Source of the DNA: Methylacidimicrobium fagopyrum
GTDB lineage: Bacteria > Verrucomicrobiota > Verrucomicrobiia > Limisphaerales > UBA11358
Length of the DNA stretch: 45,024 nucleotides
Assembly (NCBI GenBank): GCA_026225255.1
Contig: JAMFSJ010000042.1
Coordinates: 1 to 45,024, forward strand
Reading direction: 5' to 3'
In this document: one piece after another, positions 8,761 through 16,710 of the stretch
How the letters are laid out: every line of letters starts with the position of its first letter
How positions within the stretch are numbered: the stretch's first letter is position 1
Translations under genes and position numbers: made by a program
The notes under the pieces: generated by a model
What the model was told of the DNA's origin: nothing
What the model saw: the letters and a program-made list of their open reading frames with translations, nothing else
Databases searched by the model: none

Positions 8761-9486
8761 TCAAAACCGCCGTGCTCCCCTGCCCGCTTGCGTGAGAGAT
8801 GTAAACACCAACGGTTCGTTGGGAAAAAGCGCGCTGGCGAAATGGATACCGGCGCGAGCACCGAGCAAGCGGGCGCGCGTCAATTGTAACTCAATGTAAT
8901 TACGGGCGGAGACTTGTGAGACATGCGCTGCCATCGCGGCGGTCCAGGCGGAAATGATTTCCGGCGACGAAATATCAATCAACATGGGCGTAAGGTCGCG
9001 CGGTTCGGCTTCGGGCGTGACGGCGTAGAAAAACAGTTGTTCGATGGCGTGCGATTTTTTGCCACGCAACTCTTTCAAGCCGCCGTAACGCGCGAGACGG
9101 GCGGCATCGCGCACCAGTTTGCCGAGGCGCGCATGATCGGGATGTTGATTCTCCACGACGCTCGGCGCGAGCACGGTGCCGGGACGCAGGCGACGGATGA
9201 TCGCCGCCAACTTGATGGCGTGAGCGGCCCGCACTTCCAGATGCGCGTCGCCGTCGAGTTCGAGAAATTCAATCGTGGCGCCAAGTAGCGTGGCGGCGGC
9301 TTTGGCTTCGGCGGTGCGTTGCTTGGGTGTGCCGTGCGTGCCGGCTTCGCCGCGTGAACACACGACGAAATGGGCTTTGCGTCCGGCGCGAGTTTCGCGG
9401 GCGATGACGCCGCCGCAGCCGAATTCGATGTCGTCGGGATGCGCGCCGAAGACCAGCAGCGGGGTTGGTTCAGGAGAGTTGGACAT
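8761..9486 (-). CDS. bshB1: Bacillithiol biosynthesis deacetylase BshB1 (PIG-L/LmbE family)
   Basis: A 241-aa cytoplasmic zinc-dependent deacetylase of typical BshB1 length. In the family it removes the acetyl group from GlcNAc-malate to give GlcN-malate. The PIG-L zinc motif AHPDDIEFGCGG is at residues 15-26, followed by SRGEAGTHGT. The second metal-binding segment is in NQHPDHARLG. BshA lies downstream and a BshC-like gene upstream in the same direction, which argues for this family member over a general LmbE protein. A palindromic repeat (9497-9638) fills most of the gap before its start. Confidence 0.87.
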   Translation of the reverse strand: MSNSPEPTPLLVFGAHPDDIEFGCGGVIARETRAGRKAHFVVCSRGEAGTHGTPKQRTAEAKAAATLLGATIEFLELDGDAHLEVRAAHAIKLAAIIRRLRPGTVLAPSVVENQHPDHARLGKLVRDAARLARYGGLKELRGKKSHAIEQLFFYAVTPEAEPRDLTPMLIDISSPEIISAWTAAMAAHVSQVSARNYIELQLTRARLLGARAGIHFASALFPNEPLVFTSLTQAGRGARRF

Positions 9487-9496
9487 AGTTTAAATA

Positions 9497-9638
9497 TGGT
9501 AGGGACAGTGCACTGCGCGGTCCGCGCCGGGTTGCGGCGCAACGAATGGGCAAAGTGTTCACACAACAACGTTCGACCAATTCCGTCGCCTGACGCTGCG
9601 CTCGGCGACGGGGACATCGCAGCGCGATGTCCCTACCA
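9497..9638. repeat. Palindromic intergenic element with 11-bp inverted ends
   Basis: TGGTAGGGACA at 9497-9507 is the exact reverse complement of TGTCCCTACCA at 9628-9638. Inside, GGGACATCGC (9611-9620) pairs with GCGATGTCCC (9624-9633) over a 3-nt loop, and CAGTGCACTG (9506-9515) is self-complementary. The 142-bp element fills almost the whole gap between the BshC-like gene and bshB1. It codes for nothing visible and resembles a non-autonomous REP/MITE. Confidence 0.8.
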
Positions 9639-9680
9639 CTAGCGTCGGCCACACAAGCTGAAGCTTGAACGCCAACGTTT

Positions 9681-10553
9681 TTAACCAATATAGGCTTCAT
9701 CGGATCGCTCAATGGTGTCGCGGGCAATATATTTAATTTCCGGCGCATCTTCCTTGCGAAGATAAGCCTGCTCGCCCGCCCCGGCAATGTAATGCGTGCA
9801 GGACAAAACGGATTGCATCCAGCGCAGGCGGCTGTCGCGCGTGGGACTGATCTGTTCCTTGGTGAACGGCGTCAACGGCAAGTTGATGAATTGAGTGCCG
9901 CCTTCATGCAGCTTGAACGAATCGCCGGCAAAACGAGCGCGGACGGTTTCGCCCGCGTGCGGCACATCCACAAAAAACTCCGCGATATCGCAGGCGGCGC
10001 GGCGCAGAGCCACATCGCTGGAACGCACGACGCGAATGCCTTCGAGCAAACCAAGTTGACGATACATCTCCAGGCAAAACTCCGCGACATTCACGGCAGA
10101 AACTTTTTGAAAAACATCAATCAATGGCTGGCCAAGATAGTTCGGCAATTGCAACGCGGTTTTGCTTTGCCAATCGGCGGCAATCTTTTTGAGCGAGAGC
10201 GGTGAAAACTTGCGTTGAATCTTATTCTCACACGCGAAGTTGAGGAGTGCGGGCTCGTTGGTTTTGCGATGACGCAAGAGCGTGCGGGTTTCGCGCGGGT
10301 CGTGATCGCTGTCGTGATAGAAGAAAACAATTTCACCACCGATCTCCTTTTGAAGACGGCGTGCGGTCAGGATTTTAGCGAACAGAAAGCGTTTCGGGAA
10401 AAATCCGCACGGCTGTTGGCCAAAACAGATGATGGGGGATTTTGGCGAGAGTGCCGCCGACTTGCAGTCGGCGGAGGGCGTCGGAACGCTAGCTTCTGCC
10501 GACAAAATGTCGGCAGCACTTTGGATGGCCAAACTTTGATTCGGGGAATTCAT
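9681..10553 (-). CDS. Short BshC-like protein (putative cysteine-adding enzyme)
   Basis: This 290-aa protein appears to be a half-length relative of BshC, which in the family adds cysteine to GlcN-malate to finish bacillithiol and is about 530-540 aa. Two family landmarks are visible: a GQQP loop (about residue 45) with a helix and then VFFYHDSDHD, matching GQQAG and W-x-GEDHD in BshC; and near the C-terminus IAGAGEQAYL, matching the GGPGEIAYW segment. The long middle and coiled-coil part is absent. The ATG overlaps the symporter stop in an ATGA. Residues about 12-35 are encoded by a palindromic repeat (10450-10520). The assignment rests on motif likeness and neighbourhood (bshB1, bshA), so activity is unproven. 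Confidence 0.6.
   Translation of the reverse strand: MNSPNQSLAIQSAADILSAEASVPTPSADCKSAALSPKSPIICFGQQPCGFFPKRFLFAKILTARRLQKEIGGEIVFFYHDSDHDPRETRTLLRHRKTNEPALLNFACENKIQRKFSPLSLKKIAADWQSKTALQLPNYLGQPLIDVFQKVSAVNVAEFCLEMYRQLGLLEGIRVVRSSDVALRRAACDIAEFFVDVPHAGETVRARFAGDSFKLHEGGTQFINLPLTPFTKEQISPTRDSRLRWMQSVLSCTHYIAGAGEQAYLRKEDAPEIKYIARDTIERSDEAYIG
10450..10520. repeat. 71-bp double-hairpin palindromic element inside the BshC-like coding start
   Basis: The ends AGTGCCGCCGAC (10450-10461) and GTCGGCAGCACT (10509-10520) are inverted copies with one mismatch. Two internal hairpins are perfect: 10454-10474 with 9-bp arms and a 3-nt loop, and 10496-10516 with 9-bp arms and an AAA loop. The element lies in frame within the BshC-like gene and encodes about 24 Ala/Ser-rich residues. 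Confidence 0.8.
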
Positions 10554-12283
10554 GTTGCGTGCGGCTTGCTGGGACTTTTAGCGTTGCCTAGGATCGCCTG
10601 TAAAATGAGACCGAACAGCACGCAGGCGGCGCAGCCGATGAGGTTATACCAGAGATACGAAATACCGAGCACGGGGAAACGGTGACGCAATAGATAGAGC
10701 GCGAAGATAAGCGTCTGCGCGATGACCGCCGCCCAGAACACGGCGGTGCCGCCGATGTGTTTCAGGAAGAACGCGACGAGGAAAATTCCCAGCACCACGC
10801 CGTAGAAAATCGAGCCGATGATGTTGATGGCTTCGATCAAATTCTCCGAGAAGCCGGCGAAGAGTGCGAAGGCAATGGCGATGACGCCCCAGAACGCGGT
10901 GAACCATTTCGCGGCCCGGACGTTGCGCGCTTCGTCATGAGCGGCGAGCGGACGGAAATGTCGCCACAGATCAATGGTCGTCGTAGTGCCGAGCGCATTG
11001 AGTTCGCCGGCCTTTGAGCCGAGCGCAGCGGCGATCATCACCGCGATCAATAAACCGATGAGCCCGTGCGGGAGTTGGTCGAGGATGAAGCCGATGAAGA
11101 CGTAATCCGAGTCCTTGGTTTTGGCTTTAGGATCAGCAGCGAGCAGCGCGGCCTTGGCGTCGGTGCGGACGGCTTGACTGGCAGCTTCGGCGTCCAGCAT
11201 CGCAGTGCGGGTGACGGATTCTTTACTGACATCACCGCTGTCACGGGCAGCCAACCAAGCGCGGATTTTTTCCTGTTCCACGACGTGCAACGCAGAGTTC
11301 TTTTCATCCAATGCTTGAAACGTGGAACCGTTGGGGCCGGCGGCGTAGTGTTGCCATTCAACGCGATTGTAAAAGACGGGCGCGGGTGCAAATTGATAGA
11401 ACACGAACAGCAACGCGCCGAGCAGGAGGATGAAAAATTGCATCGGTATTTTCAGCAGCGCATTGAACATCAGACCAAGCCGACCTTCGCGCAAGGCCGC
11501 ACCGCCGATGTAGCGTTGCACTTGGGATTGATCGGTGCCGAAGTAGGAGAGCGACAGGAAAAGTCCACCGAACAGGCCGGTCCAGAGCGTGTAGCGTTTG
11601 TCCGGACTGAAGGAAAAGTCCACCGCTTGCAGCTTACCCATCGCCCCGGCAACGTGCGCCGCGCCGCTAAAACCGAGTCCGGCGGGAAGGCGCACAAGTA
11701 AGATGACGAACGCCGCAATCATGCCGCCGAAGATGATGCCCATCTGCCATTTTTGCGTGAGACTTACGGCTTCGCTGCCGCCGGTGACGGTGTAGATGAT
11801 GACAAGCAGGCCGGTGCCAATGATCGTTAAATCGAGCCGCCAACCGAGGACAGTGGAGAGAATGATGGCAGGTGCGTAAATGGTGACGCCGGCGGCGAGA
11901 CCGCGTTGCAACAAGAAAAGTCCCGCGCCGAGCAAACGGGTTTTGCCATCAAAACGTTGACCGAGAAATTCGTAAGCAGTGTAAACGCCGAGCTTGCGGT
12001 AGATGGGCAAAAAGACGGCGCACACGATGATAAGCGCGAGGGGCACGCCAAAATAATTTTGCACGAAGCCGAGGCCGCTTTCAAAGCCCTGACCGGGAAT
12101 GGAAAGAAACGTGATCGCGCTCGCCTGCGTCGCCATCACGGAAATGCCGATCGTGCCCCAGCGCGTGGTTTTACTACCTTTAAGATACGTATCGAGATGA
12201 TTGGTATGGCGCGTATGCCACGCACCGTAGGCGGCGATGCCGACCATGGTCACGAGCAGCACAATCCAATCAAGCAAGTTCAT
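10550..12283 (-). CDS. Sodium:solute symporter (SSS/SLC5 family)
   Basis: A 577-aa polytopic inner-membrane protein with about 13 hydrophobic segments, typical of Na+-coupled SSS transporters. Recognisable parts are the N-terminal helix after MNLLDWIVLLVTMVGIAAYG, the TM2 region ATQASAITFLSIPGQGF, TVTGGSEAV, and ALGSKAGELNALGTTTTIDL. A hydrophilic insertion of about 100 residues lies in the middle. The substrate is unknown. The upstream PIG-L gene and downstream BshC-like gene make an amino-sugar or thiol conjugate worth testing, but that is inference. The ATG at 12283 was chosen because it begins the first membrane helix; the longer ORF upstream is encoded by a repeat. Its TGA overlaps the next ATG. 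Confidence 0.88.
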   Translation of the reverse strand: MNLLDWIVLLVTMVGIAAYGAWHTRHTNHLDTYLKGSKTTRWGTIGISVMATQASAITFLSIPGQGFESGLGFVQNYFGVPLALIIVCAVFLPIYRKLGVYTAYEFLGQRFDGKTRLLGAGLFLLQRGLAAGVTIYAPAIILSTVLGWRLDLTIIGTGLLVIIYTVTGGSEAVSLTQKWQMGIIFGGMIAAFVILLVRLPAGLGFSGAAHVAGAMGKLQAVDFSFSPDKRYTLWTGLFGGLFLSLSYFGTDQSQVQRYIGGAALREGRLGLMFNALLKIPMQFFILLLGALLFVFYQFAPAPVFYNRVEWQHYAAGPNGSTFQALDEKNSALHVVEQEKIRAWLAARDSGDVSKESVTRTAMLDAEAASQAVRTDAKAALLAADPKAKTKDSDYVFIGFILDQLPHGLIGLLIAVMIAAALGSKAGELNALGTTTTIDLWRHFRPLAAHDEARNVRAAKWFTAFWGVIAIAFALFAGFSENLIEAINIIGSIFYGVVLGIFLVAFFLKHIGGTAVFWAAVIAQTLIFALYLLRHRFPVLGISYLWYNLIGCAACVLFGLILQAILGNAKSPSKPHAT

Positions 12284-12321
12284 GCGAAAACAAGCTGGAG
12301 AGAGCGCTGGTGATAATTCCG

Positions 12322-12457
12322 ACGCGTCATGGAGTGCGGTGGGAAGCGCAGCGCCACACCGCTTTCGCGCGCCAAGCAACTTTCTCCTTTGTTTAATTTT
12401 GGTCCGCCCGAAAGCGGTGTCGCCGCTCCCGCTTTGCCACCGCACTCAATGACGCGT
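12322..12457. repeat. 136-bp palindromic (MITE-like) element between small membrane gene and symporter
   Basis: The ends ACGCGTCATGGAGTGCGGTGG (one base over the limit, so read from 12322 to 12342) and 12437-12457 are inverted copies with a single mismatch. A second nested inverted pair is ACACCGCTTTCG (12356-12367) with CGAAAGCGGTGT (12409-12420). It is flanked at a distance by the direct repeat TTCATGCGAA at 12279-12288 and 12494-12503. Confidence 0.82.
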
Positions 12458-12494
12458 GCGGGGATTGCGAAGGGCATGATCGCGTTTAGAAAAT

Positions 12495-12650
12495 TCATGC
12501 GAACATCCGCGAGAAGAGTGTGAGCAACACTACGACCACGACGAACGCGCTGAAGACGAACCAGTAAACTCCGCGCCAAGTGCGGAAGCCCGGCACGCCG
12601 GGATTTTCAGTTTCACGCGCGGATGGTTCCGTAGCGATAGGAGGTTTCAT
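12495..12650 (-). CDS. 51-aa single-pass membrane protein, translationally coupled
   Basis: The protein begins MKPPIATEPSARETENPG, continues GFRTWRGVYWFVFSAF, and has one transmembrane helix of about 20 residues (VYWFVFSAFVVVVVLLTLF) before a short basic end. Its ATG overlaps the stop of the PIG-L gene in an ATGA, which strongly supports translation. The next gene in the same direction is the sodium:solute symporter. Small membrane partners are known beside some SSS transporters, so an accessory role is reasonable, but this sequence is not one of the named families I know. Its own stop TGA overlaps another ATG at 12498 that now leads into the repeat element. Confidence 0.72.
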   Translation of the reverse strand: MKPPIATEPSARETENPGVPGFRTWRGVYWFVFSAFVVVVVLLTLFSRMFA

Positions 12651-15148
12651 TTACCCAGTGAAATTAAATTCGCAAAGAGACGATACGCACCCGGCACGCC
12701 GGCGGGCAGTTCCCGAAAAAAGTCGAGACCAGTGTAGACGTAATAACCTTTGCCAAATGGTGCGACCAGCAAGCTGCCTTTCAGCGGCGCTTCGCCGGGA
12801 TCATGAGACGCGAAGATAGGCGTGAAATGATCGTCCCATTGGTTCGGAAAATAAATTCCACGTTCCTGCACCCAGCCGTCGAAGTCGGCGCTCGTGATTT
12901 TATTGGGCGTGTTCAGCACGGGATTTTGCGGCGCGAGAAAGGTCATTTCCGCAGTCTCGTCCGTGACGCGGTCACCGGAAAGATGCAGATCGTAAGGTGC
13001 TATTTTATCCACCTTCAAACCGTCGGGCCGATTGTATTGCACGATGAGCGTGCCGCCGTTTTCGACGTAGGCAAACAGCGTGGGCATTTGCGCGGCCAGA
13101 TTATTCCGCACATTGAAGGCACGAACGCCGATCACGATCGCGTCCAGTCCGCGCAGTTGTTCGGGCGTCACATTCGCGTCGCTCAAAACGGTGACGTCGT
13201 AGCCCATCTGTCGCATATTTTCGACAAGACTATCGCCGGCACCGGGCAGATAGCCGATGTTGTGGCCGCGCGTGGCGAGGTTGAGGCTGATGGCTTTTGC
13301 GCTCGCGAGCGGCTGGAGTAATTGCGGCGGAATGTGTGCATAATTAATTTCTTCACGCGCGTTGCGATAGTGCAGACCGTTAACGTCCGCGCTGGCAATA
13401 ATCTTGGCCGTAGCTGCTTGCGGCGGCGCGGTCAGCGTGAAAGTGAACGTCGCTTTTTTGCCGACATTCGCGAGCTCAAATACTTGTTGAGCGGGTAAAA
13501 CCGTCCAGCCCGCCGGTATTTCCAAACTTAAAGTGCCGCTGGAATCACTGCGCGAGGCGGTGATCTCAACTTGCACCGAATTGGTTTTTCCCGGCGCGAA
13601 TAAAGTGATGTCAGAAATAAAACGCAGCGAGACCGGCGGAATCACATCGAGCTGACGCCGCGTTTCGCGACCGATGGTATCGTGCGTGATCTGCATGGGT
13701 TCGGTCGGAACAACGAGCGTTTGGCCACCCACGGCAAAAACTTCTTCGATGGGAAACGCGGGCGCATTTTCCGGCGTGCCGATCAACGTGGCATCGTCCA
13801 CCCGAAACATTCCCGCCGTGCCTTCGGCGCGCAGCCAATACGGTTGCGTGAGCGGCGTATTGGCGGGCAACATTTCCGTGGAATTCCAGATGCTGGATTG
13901 ATTCGCGCGCAGATCAATGCCTTGGCTGTCGGTATCTTTCGTGATCGGATAACGCGCGGCGATCCAGCTCACCGGAATCTTGGAATGAACGATCGCCGAG
14001 TGATGCAGCCGCAGCGATTCGCCCGGCACGACGGCGGCTTGCGTGATGGTGACTTGCACTTCAAGTCCGAGACAGGCTTGCAGAATGCGGTCGAGCTGCC
14101 CGCGCTTTTCGGCGACGACCGAATCTTTGGCGGACAGCGCGGTGAGTTGACTACGCAATTTTAATAAGGCGGGAACACTCGCAGACGGATTTTTCGGATT
14201 GAATTTGGCGATGATGTCGGCGGTCAAATTGTCGATGGCCGCGCCACCGGCAAGACGATTCCACGTTGGATCAATGCCGTCCAAAATATCATTCGTCACG
14301 GGCGAACCGTCGAGCAATTGAAACGATTCATAACGCGCTTCGCCAGTGCCGCCGCGATTTTTGTAATTACCAAAGCCTTGCGTCTTGTGCATTGAACGGC
14401 TTTGACCCGCAATGTCCGCAAACGTTTCACCGGACACAGAATCCACGCCGCCGGCGTTGATGCGCACTTGATTGGTGCCGGCCGTTTGGCCACGCTGAAA
14501 ATTGGAAGTGTTCCACAGAATGCGTTTGGGTTGCCACGGTTCGAGGCCTTGTTCGGGGAACGCTTTGGGATCGCCGGCGAGCTTAAACGCTTCGAGCGCG
14601 AGAATCGTCGAGGCGGTGTGATGACCGTGCGTGCCGCCGGGAATCGGCGAGAAACGCGTGACTAAAATGTCGGGACGAAATTCGCGAATCACGCGCACCA
14701 TGTCGGATAAAACACCTTGCTGATCCCAAATGCGTAGCGTCTCGCGATAATCTTTCGAGAAACCAAAATCCATCGCGCGGGAAAAATATTGCGTGGCGCC
14801 GTCGATGCGGCGCGCCGCCAACAATTCCTGTGTGCGGGCGACGCCGAGTTTTTCGCCAAAGTCGGGGCCGAGCACGTTTTGGCCGCCATCGCCGCGCGTC
14901 AGCGAAAGATAGGCGGTGCGATAATCGCGTCCGCGCGAAAGATACGCGAGCAGTTCGGTGTTCTCATCATCGGGATGCGCGGCGATGTAGAGCACGCTGC
15001 CCATTTGCTGAAAACTTTTGAGATCCTGAAGAATGACGCGGGCAGCATCACTTTGGGCATCGTCAGCGAAAACGGTTGGCGTGATGAAAAACAGCCCAGC
15101 TCCAAGCACCAATAGCCCAAGAAATTTCAAGTGTCTGGCGGTCATCAT
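12647..15148 (-). CDS. Large exported PIG-L family deacetylase-like protein
   Basis: An 833-aa protein with a signal peptide (about residues 1-28). The N-terminal PIG-L/LmbE domain has the zinc motif AAHPDDENTELLAYL near residue 57, then SLTRGDGGQN and GTHGHHT, as expected for zinc-dependent N-deacetylases. The middle (about 400-620) is beta-rich, with a segment resembling an NEW3-like sandwich. The C-terminus (about 640-833) looks like a GATase/ThuA-like domain: VIGVRAFNVRN, GGTLIVQYN, and a final lipid-free end. It presumably deacetylates an amino-sugar compound in the periplasm, but the substrate is unknown. ATGA overlaps join it to the DUF2911 gene upstream and the 51-aa gene downstream, so it belongs to one operon with the symporter. 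Confidence 0.85.
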   Translation of the reverse strand: MMTARHLKFLGLLVLGAGLFFITPTVFADDAQSDAARVILQDLKSFQQMGSVLYIAAHPDDENTELLAYLSRGRDYRTAYLSLTRGDGGQNVLGPDFGEKLGVARTQELLAARRIDGATQYFSRAMDFGFSKDYRETLRIWDQQGVLSDMVRVIREFRPDILVTRFSPIPGGTHGHHTASTILALEAFKLAGDPKAFPEQGLEPWQPKRILWNTSNFQRGQTAGTNQVRINAGGVDSVSGETFADIAGQSRSMHKTQGFGNYKNRGGTGEARYESFQLLDGSPVTNDILDGIDPTWNRLAGGAAIDNLTADIIAKFNPKNPSASVPALLKLRSQLTALSAKDSVVAEKRGQLDRILQACLGLEVQVTITQAAVVPGESLRLHHSAIVHSKIPVSWIAARYPITKDTDSQGIDLRANQSSIWNSTEMLPANTPLTQPYWLRAEGTAGMFRVDDATLIGTPENAPAFPIEEVFAVGGQTLVVPTEPMQITHDTIGRETRRQLDVIPPVSLRFISDITLFAPGKTNSVQVEITASRSDSSGTLSLEIPAGWTVLPAQQVFELANVGKKATFTFTLTAPPQAATAKIIASADVNGLHYRNAREEINYAHIPPQLLQPLASAKAISLNLATRGHNIGYLPGAGDSLVENMRQMGYDVTVLSDANVTPEQLRGLDAIVIGVRAFNVRNNLAAQMPTLFAYVENGGTLIVQYNRPDGLKVDKIAPYDLHLSGDRVTDETAEMTFLAPQNPVLNTPNKITSADFDGWVQERGIYFPNQWDDHFTPIFASHDPGEAPLKGSLLVAPFGKGYYVYTGLDFFRELPAGVPGAYRLFANLISLGK

Positions 15149-16020
15149 TGCAAACTCGCGATCAAATCCGCGTTCATTTTTACAAACGAATTATCCGCGC
15201 CTTCCGCTTTGATGGACAATGCGCTGGACTCTTTCGCGGCGGCAATCGCGCCGGTTTTGTCGCCCTGTTTGGCGAGAATCTCGGCTTTGAGATACTGCAT
15301 TTCAAACGCAATGTTCGGATCGCCGACCAAGCCGGTGTTGACCCACGTCAACGCCTTGCTTAACTCCAAATCGTGGTTGTAATAAAACGTCGCGGCTTGA
15401 AAATAAAAGCCCGCCGCTTTTTTATAGGGCGACGCCATCGCCGCCTCAATTTGCGCCACCACTTTGGTCGTGAGATCCACTTCGAGATGCAACGGCACCA
15501 CCGTCTTATCCCAAATCAGATTGAGGATCGCCGATTCGTCGCGCAAATGATTGAACTCGATGGTGAACGTCTCGATGCTCGCGCCAAACTGCACCGGCGA
15601 GACTTTGAAGCGCACCAGATCGTCCTTATCGCTATATTGAAAAGCACCGAACTGGGCGGATTTTTTACTCACGATGATCGTCCATTCATCTTCTCCCGGA
15701 ATGGTGAATAACGCATACGAACCGGCCGGAATATCGTGACCTTCCAATTTCACCGCCGTGCTGAACGTGATCTTGGTGGCCGCATTCGCGCCGGTGCGCC
15801 AGACCTGACCGTAAGGCACGATGCCGCCAAAAATGTCGCGTCCTTTTTTGCTCGGACGGGAATAATCGATTTGAATATCCGTCAGTCCGACGCGTTGTTT
15901 GAGCGTGCAAGCCGGACTCGCAGCGGGAAAATCCACCTTAGGCGTTTGCGCGAACACGCCGGACACGACCAGCAAGGCCGCAGTGAAAACGGAAAATAAA
16001 CGGAGCGATTTTAAGTTCAT
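15145..16020 (-). CDS. DUF2911 domain protein, exported (intact copy)
   Basis: A 291-aa protein with a signal peptide (MNLKSLRLFSVFTAALLVVS). The DUF2911 domain is at about residues 27-165 and has the family core IDYSRPSKKGRDIFGGIVPY, GQVWRTGANAATKITF and IPAGSYALFTIPGEDEWTII. The C-terminal 120 residues are helical and TPR-like. The function of DUF2911 is not known. A second, broken DUF2911 gene lies 18 bp upstream, so this is a tandem paralogous pair. Its stop overlaps the start of the PIG-L gene, which suggests coupled translation. Confidence 0.88.
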   Translation of the reverse strand: MNLKSLRLFSVFTAALLVVSGVFAQTPKVDFPAASPACTLKQRVGLTDIQIDYSRPSKKGRDIFGGIVPYGQVWRTGANAATKITFSTAVKLEGHDIPAGSYALFTIPGEDEWTIIVSKKSAQFGAFQYSDKDDLVRFKVSPVQFGASIETFTIEFNHLRDESAILNLIWDKTVVPLHLEVDLTTKVVAQIEAAMASPYKKAAGFYFQAATFYYNHDLELSKALTWVNTGLVGDPNIAFEMQYLKAEILAKQGDKTGAIAAAKESSALSIKAEGADNSFVKMNADLIASLQ

Positions 16021-16038
16021 AAATGGAGTGAGTTGAAA

Positions 16039-16596
16039 TTATTTCGCCACCGTGAACGGCGCGGAGTATTCCGTATTTTCCCATGACAACTTCAAAATGC
16101 CGCCGCCCGCCGCATTTTTGCCGACCACCATCGTGAATTGATCCACGGGTGCGGTGAGTGCGTCTTTCTTCAAATCAATGCGCGCGAGGTCTTGTTTCTC
16201 ATCATACGAACCCGGCCCGACGCCCCATTGGCCGGTCTGTTTGTTGACGATCAATTTTGCCGTGCCGTCTTCGTTCGGCAGCGTCCACAATGTGTAAGTG
16301 CCGGCGGGAATCACCGTATCGCCGAACGCGAGCGGTTGTTGCGTGATGAACAACGTCGCTTCATCCGCGCCCGTGCGCCAGACTTTGCCTTAAGACACGA
16401 GGCCGCCCCAGATTTTGCGCATTTCGCCGCTACGATTATCTTTGGTGTAAGGCCGGCCGTAAACGACCGTGACGCGATTGCCATCAATCACGTTCCCGAC
16501 GGTTTCATGCGGACTGACGCGTTTTTGTTGCGCCATCAAAGGCAGCGTGCTGGCGATAATCGCGACGATCGCGAGGAGGGATTTTAATTTATTCAT
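16039..16596 (-). pseudogene. DUF2911 gene interrupted by one in-frame TAA codon
   Basis: Read from the ATG at 16596, the frame gives a signal peptide (MNKLKSLLAIVAIIASTLPL), then the DUF2911 start with VVYGRPYTKDNRSGEM and IWGGLVS, then TAA (16390-16392), and continues in the same frame with GKVWRTGADEATLFI, IPAGTYTLWTLPNEDG to the end LSWENTEYSAPFTVAK. The paralogue next door has VPY-GQVW at this point, so the stop replaces a conserved Tyr and the preceding Pro is Ser. Everything else is intact, which indicates a recent nonsense mutation, a sequencing error, or readthrough. The full length would be about 184 aa. Confidence 0.85.
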
Positions 16597-16710
16597 ATAA
16601 GTATAATGTTGGTGATAGACGGTAAAACGCTGGTTTAGGTGACAGTATGCCAAGCAGTCAGACAGGAAAAGTAAAAACCGGTTCAAGCAAAAGCGGTAAA
16701 AACTTTGGCC

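Noticed and set aside
12280..12579. 99-aa minus-strand frame between the 51-aa gene and the symporter
   Set aside because: Most of it is the palindromic element read in frame; no motif or ribosome binding site.
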